Source of the DNA: Cenococcum geophilum 1.58
Lineage: Eukaryota > Ascomycota > Dothideomycetes > Gloniales > Gloniaceae
Direction of reading: 5' to 3'
DNA: 64,000 nucleotides
Assembly: GCA_001692895.1 (NCBI GenBank)
Contig: KV748196.1
Span: forward strand, 930,001 to 994,000
The notes beneath the pieces were generated by a model. That model had not been told where the DNA came from, ran no database searches, and worked only from the letters and a program-made list of their open reading frames with translations. Shown here one piece after another: positions 56,312 to 64,000 of the stretch. A program made the translations under genes and the position numbers. The first letter of the stretch is position 1, and each line of letters begins with the position of its first letter.

Positions 56312-56668
56312 CTTTAGGGTAGGCTAGGTATTATAGCTTATAAGGTAGCTCCGTATCTTAACCCTTAGAATAATCTAGATATTAGAGCTTATAGCGTAGT
56401 ATTAGGTCTTAGGCCTTAAAGCAATCCGGATATTAAAGCTTATAACGCAGTATTAAATCTAAATCCTTAGGGCAGCCTAAGTATTAGAGCTTATAGTATA
56501 ACACTAAGTCTTAACTTTTAGATAAGCCTAAGGTTTAATATTCGCAATATAGCGCTAGATCTCCAATTACAAAAAATTCTAAAGTTTAAGATCTATAGCG
56601 TAGTACCAGTTCCTAGGTAGTAGGAAATCTAGAAATTTAGAAATCGTAATATAGTATTAGATCTCCGC
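56312..56668 (+). repeat. seven in-frame 51 bp (17-codon) tandem repeats
   Basis: Units start at 56312, 56363, 56414, 56465, 56516, 56567 and 56618 with no indels. The first four translate to close variants of P-xN(P/L)DI(R/K)AYSVVLxL with an amber/ochre codon at position 2 (probably Gln). Later units are more divergent but keep the spacing. Perfect 51 bp phasing suggests the array once encoded protein. The family is not recognised. Confidence 0.75.
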
Positions 56669-57156
56669 TTCTAGAAAATCCTAAGGCTAGGGTAGAGCTC
56701 TAATTAATATCTAGGTGTTAAGTGTTAATCTCCGTATACGTATTTATATAGTCTATTAGATTTTTATCTAAAGAGATACTAGAGTTTATACTAAAAGCTC
56801 TTAAAACCTATAGAACCTATATTATATTAGCTATTTAGTTTAAGTATTTTATAATCCTCTTAACCAGATATTATCCGTTCTTCTTAAGCTACTATACCTT
56901 AAGCCTTTTAGCTAATATTAGATCCGCCTTATAGTAAGAGAAAATAAAAGAATATATCTGCGCACTTTAAAAGTAAGAAATTCGCTTACTAAGTAAACCT
57001 AATATCCGCTTATAACCCTTCTCTAGCACCTTTATTAAGCGGTAATTTTATATTAATATTACTTTATAAGTTAACTAGACAGCGCCTAATTACTTTAATT
57101 AGTAGTAACTTAATTATAAAGGATTTGCGCGTTACAAATAAGCGTATATAAGGTAG
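56669..57156. other. unassigned RIP-affected sequence
   Basis: TpA-rich, with stops in all frames and no repeat partner in the window. It may continue the coding region with the 51 bp repeats. Confidence 0.35.
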
Positions 57157-59080
57157 TTAATATTTACTAAGGTAAGTCACTATAATAGTAATTATTTGTT
57201 AGTAAGCTAATTCGATAAAATCTATAGCGTGGATATTTACCTTTAATTAACCTCCACACCTTCTACCTTATAGTATTATACCGTAAACTTTATTATTGTT
57301 ATTTTATATACTATCTATTAGTATACTACTATCTATAATACCTTCTTTTATACCTCTAAATACGTCCGATAGCTATTTAATTAAAAAACTTAATACGCGC
57401 GACGTTAACGATGAAATAATTAAGGACGCTCTTTCTTTTACTAATTCTTTAGAATTTCTACCTAAAGAGTAAGCTTTCTAATACTAAATTATGCCTACAG
57501 CTAATATATTTTTAGGAAATATGTACTAAAGCACTTTTTATTAGATCTAGCAGAGCACTATAATAAGGTTATTACGAAATCCGCCGGAAATCCGTTTACC
57601 TCTTTACTACCTACCTCTTTGCCGCCTACTTCTTTACCACTTACCTCTTTACCGCCTACCTTTAAGCCGCTTATTTCTTTATTGCCTGCTACTTCTAGAA
57701 AGTTTAATCCTTATTATACTTTTGCTTCTCTTAAAAGATAAGCTAATAAAATTATTACGCAAAATGTTTAGTATAAGATAGCCTTTAAATCGTATATATT
57801 AACTATACTCTTTTAGTATCTTATCTACTAATTTACCTCTTATAGTAATCTAATAGAAATATTAGAGATTTTAGATAATAATAAAGAGAATAATCTTAAT
57901 AATGCCGACTCTCCTAAAAGCCCTCCTCTATTCTTTTATAATCTCTATAGCCCTTATAAGCTCTATAGTACGCAGACAGCCTAAGTTATAATATTAGATA
58001 TTAATATAAACGAGCGCCTTTCTATTTAAGTGCCGTTAGTAAATAAATAGTATACTCTAAAAGCTAGTGCTTAGGAGAATATAAAGGAAGCTTACTAGTG
58101 GATATATGCCTATATCTAGAATATTAAAGGTAGCTCTAGTATACTGCGCGATCCGCTATACGCTCTATACGTTAAGTAAGACTATAAATATCGCGTTTAT
58201 AAGTAGAACTCTAGGCTATATTTTAGAGGTATATACTTAAGATATTACTTAAGTAGCAGGTTATGTAAAAAAGTATATACTAATAGTATACTATTATTCT
58301 ATTAGCCAACCTATATATAGGATAGTTTGCTAAGACTAGAGCCGGTTATACCTTAGCGTAAAAAACGTATATAATTAGCTTCTACTAGTAGTTTAGCCGG
58401 AATGCCTACTAAGAAGGTATAATATCTGCATCTTAATAATATGGATATTTCTAATATCCGCATAGCTTTATACCCGCACTATCCCCCCTTTAAAGACCTC
58501 CCCTTCCCCTAAGACTTTTACTTATAGTAATATACGCAGTTATAGGGGCACCCGTTTTACCGCTACTTTTATTATTTTTTTACTAATTCCTAGTACGCCT
58601 AGTGCTACTTCCGGTACTACTGCTGCTTCTACTAGTATAGAAAATATTAGGGTGTATTTAGCAATTGCTATTTCTATATGAGTTAATATAGTTTATAAAT
58701 AGGTAACTAAGATAGTGAAAGATATTCGGGCTATAGATCGCTAGTTAAGTAAGCTTAAAGATTCTCTAAGCAAGATAAAGGATAAGCTTGCGTTTATAAG
58801 GCGTAGTATTATAGCACTTATATATAACGCCGGGTTACTAAATATAGAATTTAAGTAAATGCCGGTTAGCTATTACTGCGAGTTAGCTATTATTATAAGT
58901 TAGCTATTATTACGGGTTTAGAGTAATAAAATAATAGCTCTTACCTCTCTGCTACTATATATGTAGGAATTAAGTCTCTGCCTTATATTTAATAGATATA
59001 ATTAATATTATAATATCTATATAAGCTAAGATAAAGATATCTATATAAGCTAAGGTAAAGATATTTATATATCCGCACCA
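57157..59080 (+). mobile_element. unidentified repeat element, tandem copy 1 (with degraded ORF)
   Basis: ~1.92 kb collinear with 59081-61058. The leader starts ACTAAGGTAAGTCACTATA. The ORF would begin at ~57340 (ATG now ATA) and end at ~58858. Blocks shared with copy 2 include NKWYTLKA-like text, ENIKE, NIKGS, LRYY-SR-C-KV and NSILLF, and a C-terminal DSLSKIKDK coiled-coil-like stretch. The 3' end has 24 bp tandem repeats (ATATCTATATAAGCTAAGG) and finishes ATATATCCGCAC. There are no LTRs or inverted termini. The protein is not recognised. Confidence 0.6.
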
Positions 59081-61058
59081 TTAATAATTACTAAGGTAAG
59101 TCACTATAGTAGCAATTATTTGTTAGTAAGCTAATTTAATAAAATTAGTAGCGTGGATATTTACCTTTAATTAACCTCTATACCTCTTCTTTCTCTACTA
59201 ACTTTCTACTTTATAGGACCGCACTATAAACTTTATTATTGTTGTTTTATCTACTATCCCTTAGTATTTTACTATCTATAATGCCTTTATTTATACCTAT
59301 AAACGATATTAATGCGAATAACAGCAGCTAGGTAGTTAAGAAACTTAATATACGCGAAATAAACGAGGATGCTATTAAGTACGCTATAAAAGCTCTTACT
59401 AAGCCTTTAGACTCTGTTCTTACAGAGTAAGCTTTCTAGTACTAAATTGTGCCTATAGCTAATGTGATTTTAGAAAATATATACTAAAGCGCTCTTTATA
59501 GGATTTAGTAGATAATAAAAATATAGATAAAATAAAATTTGCTAAAAATCCGCGCACCTTTTTACTGCCTGCCTTTCCATTGCCTGCATCTTTGCCGTAG
59601 ACTACTTTATTATCCGCTTCTTTGCTATTTGCCTCCCTATTACCACTACCTAATACTTTTAAAAGGAGACTTAATAAGGCTTATTTATCTTCTTTTCTTA
59701 AAAAGTAGGCTAAAAAGGCTGCTAATATAAATTTAAAGGCTAAGATAGCCATTAAATTATATATATTAGTTATACTATTTTAATATCTTATCTACTAATT
59801 TACCTCTTATAGTAACCTAAATATTTATAAGGTCCCTTTAGATAGCAAACCTTTAAATAGCGGTAAAGATAAAGATCTTAATAACGCCAACTTTTACAAT
59901 TTCCGCAGCCCTCGCAATCTCCGCAGCCCTTATAATCTCCGCAGTACCATAAATATAAATAAGCGCCTTTTTATCTAAGTACCGTTAGCAAATAAATGGT
60001 ATATTCTAAAAGCTAATATAAAGGAAAATATAAAGGAAAGTTGCTAGCGGATATTAACACACGTCTAGAATATTAAGGGTAGCTTTAGTAAGCTGCGTAA
60101 CCTACTATATACTCTATATAAGAAGTATAGCCACAAATATTATGTTTATAAAAAGGACTTTAGGCCTTATTTTAAGGGTACGTGCTTAAGATATTATGTG
60201 GGTAGTAGGTCGTGCGGAAAGGTACGTGCTAATAGTATACTATTATTCTGTTAACTAATACGCGTATAAAAAAGTTTACTAAATCTAGAGCGGGTTATAC
60301 TTTAGGGTAAAAAAACGTATAAAGTTAGCTTCTGCTAATAGTCTAGCTAAAACGCCTGCTAAGAAGGTATAATATCCGCGTATTAATAATACGGATATTA
60401 CTAATATCCGTATAGCTTCGTTCTCATACTATCTCCACCCACGCTACTACGCCTCTCCCCCCCCACTAAGACCTCCCCCCCTATTAAGACTCCTACTTAT
60501 AGTAGTACGCGCGGCCGTAAAGGCACCTACTTTACTACTGCTCCTTTAACTCTTTTACCAATTGCTAGCACGCTAGGTGCTACTATTACTGCTACCGCTT
60601 TTACTAGCACGGAATCTATTAGGGTATATTTAGCAATTGCTGTTTCTACGCGCGTTAATATAGTTTATAAATGGGTAACTAATATAGCGAAAGATGTTTA
60701 AGCTATGGACCGCCGGTTAAATAAGTTTAGAGATTCTTTAAGTAAGATAAAGGATAAGTTTGCGTTCCTAAGGTGTGGTGTTATTGCACTTATACGTAAT
60801 ACTAGGCTACTAGATATTAAATGAGTAGATATAAGTTAGCTATTACTATATGTTAGCTATTGGTACGGGTTTATAATAATAAAATAGTAGCTCTTACCTT
60901 TTTACTACTATATATATAGGAATTAAGTCTTAACTTATATTTAACAAATATACTTAATTAATATTGTAATATCCGTATAAGCTAAGGTGAAGATATCTGT
61001 ATAAGTTAAGGTAAAGATATCTATATAAGCTAAAATAAAGAGATTTATATATCCGCAC
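59081..61058 (+). mobile_element. unidentified repeat element, tandem copy 2 (with degraded ORF)
   Basis: Directly follows copy 1 and repeats its whole layout. The ORF runs from ATG 59281 (MPLFIPINDINANNSS) to TGA at 60822-60824, with one net frame change. The conserved middle block is at ~59990-60250 (ENIKE, NIKGSFSKLR, YVYKKDFRPYFKGTCLRYY). The 3' end has four 24 bp repeats and the same ATATATCCGCAC terminus. The open frame 59539-59730 lies in another frame of a low-complexity region and is not counted. Both copies have RIP-type differences, so they were mutated after duplication. Confidence 0.6.
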
Positions 61059-61860
61059 TATAAAATAGCTAACTGCTACGTTATATACTATACATTAAGA
61101 AGATTATACGCTAGCTAGAATTAATATTAATAAAAAGAACTAGCTTAATATATTAAGATAGAAACGTACTATAAGCCTAAGTATTTAAAAGTCCTTTAGT
61201 ATATTATCTATAGCCTTATTAAATCAGTCCTTATAAGGGTTGTATAGTAAACCGCTAATATAGGATATCTATATATTAAAATTAGTAATACTACCCTATA
61301 AGAGCCGCTCTAATCTAAATTAAAGAATAGTAGGTGCCTTAAACCTAACGTCCTGTATATACTAACGCATAATTAAGTCCTTAGTAATTATATTTATAAG
61401 GGACTAAACACTAACCGCGGGAAACTTAATTATATAATTAGATATTGTCCGCTTACTAAACGCGTCCTTAAACTTAGTATAAAGAGGTCTAGTATAGCTT
61501 ATAGTAAGAACACTCTACCTAAATAGAGAGTCTACTCTAAAGGTTAAGTTTCCGTGTAATTAAAGTAACTCCTTTAGCTAAAGATTTAGTAGTTTATTAA
61601 GTCGATCAGCTTTAAAAAAGCTATTTAGCTCTCCGCGATTATTAATTAGCCTATTTACTAGTACAGCCCATTAAAGCACTAAGTTATATACCTCCGTTAT
61701 AATTAACCTCTAAAAGTATATTATTTTAAATATATAGTTATTGCTCCTTAATCCGGCAAAGTAAAGGTAAAGATAAGTAATTGTACGCTTTAAAAGGCTA
61801 ATATCCGCATACTTAATAGCGTATTTTAATACTTTATATATTTTAACTACCTATATATTA
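61059..61860 (+). pseudogene. unidentified degraded coding remnant
   Basis: One plus-strand frame can be followed over ~61090-61620 with only TAA/TAG stops (SNTTL-EPL-SKLKNSRCLK, VLYILTHN), suggesting former coding sequence. No domain is recognised. Confidence 0.35.
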
Positions 61861-62027
61861 TGTTATGATATTTAATTACGCTATTGCGGCTCCCGTTAGG
61901 GCCTATATAGCGGGTCTATATAGGTATATATATATATATATAAGAGGGGAACCGTATAGCTAGGGCTAAATAAAACCTCTCCTTCTCTTGTTATACAGCC
62001 TATATAGCCTCTCCCCTAATTAGTAAC
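61861..62027 (+). repeat. possible solo LTR
   Basis: Starts TGTTATGATATTTAATTACG, has a (TA)n run at 61921-61943 that could hold a TATA box, then AAGAGGGGAACC and a pyrimidine-rich 3' half ending TAGTAAC. The overall layout is copia-LTR-like, but there is no partner copy and no clear target duplication. Confidence 0.35.
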
Positions 62028-62244
62028 TGCCAAGCATAAGTAAACGTCTCTTTAAGGCGCTATAGAAAAGCCATCTTAATGCGTACTCCTAGGTTTATCT
62101 AGTAGGGTATATAGCTAGGGCCTAGGTTCCGTTCCTAGCTGCTCTAGTTATCTAGGTAGGGCGTAGGCCGGTGGCCTATAAGGCTAGTAGTGGTGTAAAA
62201 GGTTCCGTCATTTACATCTACGTTAACGTCCGCAGCTCTATAAC
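62028..62244. other. unassigned
   Basis: Moderately AT-rich, with no gene or repeat recognised. Confidence 0.3.
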
Positions 62245-62600
62245 TTGCTAAGTTTTACTAAGTTTTGCTAAGATATTAACTTCTTCCAAATTCTGCCAGG
62301 TTACTAAATTCTGCTAAATTTTGCTAGGTTGCTAAAGTTCTGCCAAATTCTATTAAGTTATTAAATTCTACTAAATTACTAAAATTCTGCTAACTTCTGT
62401 TAGGTTGCCAAAACTCTACTAAATTCTATTAGGTTGCCAAAACTCTGCTAAATACTATTAGGTTGCTAAAGTTCTACTAACTTCTATTAGGTTGCCAAAC
62501 TCTACTAAATTTTACTAGGTTAACGAGTTCTGCTAAATTCTACTAGATTGCTAGAGTTCTATTAACTTCTACTAGATTGCTACCTATAAAATTCTACTAT
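62245..62600 (-). repeat. ~29 bp minisatellite in the 3' region of a LINE
   Basis: About twelve variants of TTGCCAAAACTCTACTAAAT followed by TCTATTAGG. It lies immediately downstream (on the minus strand) of the LINE ORF2 stop, so it is probably its 3' untranslated region. The same TTCTACTAAATTCTGCTAAG-type motif occurs in the F1 LTR and LTR3. Confidence 0.75.
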
Positions 62601-62635
62601 ATCCTACTATCCCTATAGTATTTATTCTCCGCCTC

Positions 62636-64000
62636 TTAAAGCACTTCCTAGCCTCCTCTTTTTACTCTAGCCAGCTCTCTAGCAAATAAAAGGTTTAGTA
62701 AAAGGTTTATCTATATAAACTAGTTTATAACTACCTTAGCAACCTTTAGCTTAGTTAGGAGCTCTTTATATAAAGATATTCTAGCATAGTAATATATTTC
62801 CGCCTAGCTAGTAGCGTGTCTAGGGCAGAATACCACTATATATATTATTAATTGTTGGCTATAGCCGTATAGGCAGGCCGGAGTTAGGTGCCCTAGTACT
62901 TTTTAGTAGTAGAGGTATCTATTAAGCCCTATATACTTAGTTCTAAGCAGTATATTAATTATACTCTCTACCTTTATAAGCCTCGCGTGGCGTTTAAAGA
63001 CTTCCTTATTCTATAGCTTGGCCTAGGCCGTTGTATAGTAGGTAAGCTTACTTTAGTACTTTTCCTATTCCCTTTTCTACTACTCCTTAAACGCCTCTTA
63101 TACCCTAGCCCTTCTACTTCTCTTATACTACGCTTTAGATAAGTTTATTAGCCGTATATCTGTCCCTAAAATAGCAGCCGCTATCCTCTTAAGCTTATCC
63201 CGTTTAGTAGGCCGCATTAATAGCTTTATTTTAGGCCAGAGTTAGTAGGCTATTATAGCCTATATAGTATTACACTCCCTCTTAATATACTCTCTTACTA
63301 GTCCTTTTAGAGTCCTTTCCGTATAGGCTATAGCTAGCTCCTTAAGGTGTATTTAAAGCGGTAAAAACCCTATCTTATGCTCCAGTACTACTATTAGCGT
63401 TAATTTATGCGCCCCTAAAATGGCGCGGAGGTATAAGTTTTATACTACGCCCAGCTAGCACTGCTTAGTTTTGCTTATCTCCTTAGGCTTTATCTACTCC
63501 GGTGGCGAGTACTAGGTACTATATCTATATAAGATTGCCGGCCAGACTATAGCGGAGTATACTATCCGCGCCTTCTAGGAGGAGGCGCCCTATATAAAGG
63601 CCGTAAGCTAGGTTAGTACGGCTATTTAAGTAATTACCTTTATCTTAATAATGTTAACATACGGTCCCTATTTAAGCTTTAAGTTAACCTATACCCCTAA
63701 TACGCGTAGGTTACTAACTAAGCCTTCTGTAAAGCTATCTATATTAGCTATAGCCTTTATATTAAACTTCTTATAGCTCCTTATAAAATAGATAAAATAG
63801 TACTTTTTAGGGGCAAATACTACCCTATACTGGCGTGCCTATACCGTATATACCTTATACGCCCTTTCTATAGTTCTATAGTTCTCCTCTATAGTCTTAC
63901 TATACGTTAGTATATTAAAGTTATTAATAAATCCGAATGCTATAGTGGTTCCCCCTTATAGCTCTAGTAGGAGTATATAGGTAAAAAAGAGAAATAGAAT
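62636..64000 (-). pseudogene. LINE ORF2 (reverse transcriptase C-terminal part), RIP-degraded, partial
   Basis: The minus-strand frame enters from the window edge in the RT palm with GFINNFNIL at ~63937-63911, where the catalytic pair DD is now NN. The thumb region follows (FAPKKYYFIYF, ~63815; NLRVLGV). A cysteine/histidine motif before the end (CLYGYSQQLIIYIVVFCPRH, ~62885-62826) has lost a Cys and a His to Tyr. The stop is at 62636-62638. The domain order is that of Tad/I-clade LINEs, and no RNase H is seen after RT. The endonuclease and RT start lie outside the window. It may be the partner type needed by the ORF1-only element at 50388, but relatedness of the two is not shown. Confidence 0.85.

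Overview
This window reads as a heterochromatic, transposon-only block from a filamentous ascomycete (Pezizomycotina). I see no host gene, tRNA or rRNA. The fungal call rests on the element types (fungal Ty3/gypsy with chromodomain, fungal Ty1/copia, a Crypton with a GCR1-like C-terminus, Tad/I-like LINEs) and on the mutation signature. Nearly every long element is saturated with TpA, and CAA/CAG codons read as TAA/TAG, the mark of CpA-type repeat-induced point mutation (RIP). Short MITEs, minisatellites and one 2.4 kb non-autonomous LTR element are visibly less affected. Stop codons inside the elements are therefore mostly RIP products, and the open frames that remain are short islands. The species cannot be named from this sequence.

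Layout. 1-9291: a deletion derivative of a Ty3/gypsy family (F1, minus), then a second Ty3/gypsy element (F2, minus, 1765-9291) with a 766 bp palindromic MITE in its 5' LTR. 9292-12125: a cluster of unrelated minisatellites. 12126-27538: a minus-strand Ty1/copia element (copia A) carrying a 330 bp LTR-like insert (LTR3) that itself contains a complete F1 gypsy (12858-18770), plus a hairpin-rich TRIM-like element (TRIM1, 18910-21341) and two small MITEs. 27539-42043: pieces of a plus-strand F2 copy that hosts copia A, MITE3 and a complete plus-strand copia (copia B, 35558-41708). A 25-base gap at 28259 sits beside a 4.3 kb tract of different base composition, flanked by a near-identical 3.19 kb direct duplication (25070-28258 and 32551-35739). 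42044-49155: an unidentified degraded ORF, then a Crypton interrupted by a second short non-autonomous LTR element (TRIM2). 49391-52489: a gypsy integrase/chromodomain fragment and an ORF1-only LINE with a 13 bp target-site duplication. 53590-62027: the 3' end of an LTR element related to part of TRIM1, a degraded ORF with perfect 51 bp in-frame repeats, a tandem pair of ~1.95 kb unidentified elements and a possible solo LTR. 62245-64000: the 3' end of a minus-strand LINE ORF2 that runs off the window.

How it fits together. Target-site duplications and empty-site comparisons between paralogs give a relative order of insertion: F2 host, then MITE3, then copia B. Copia A, which lies in the same kind of F2 sequence, later received MITE1, MITE2, LTR3 and TRIM1, and LTR3 later received F1. 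The potentially new items are the array of stem-(T/U)NCG-stem hairpins in TRIM1, the ORF1-only LINE, the tandem unknown gene pair, the 17-residue-repeat ORF, and the compositional island between the duplicated segments.
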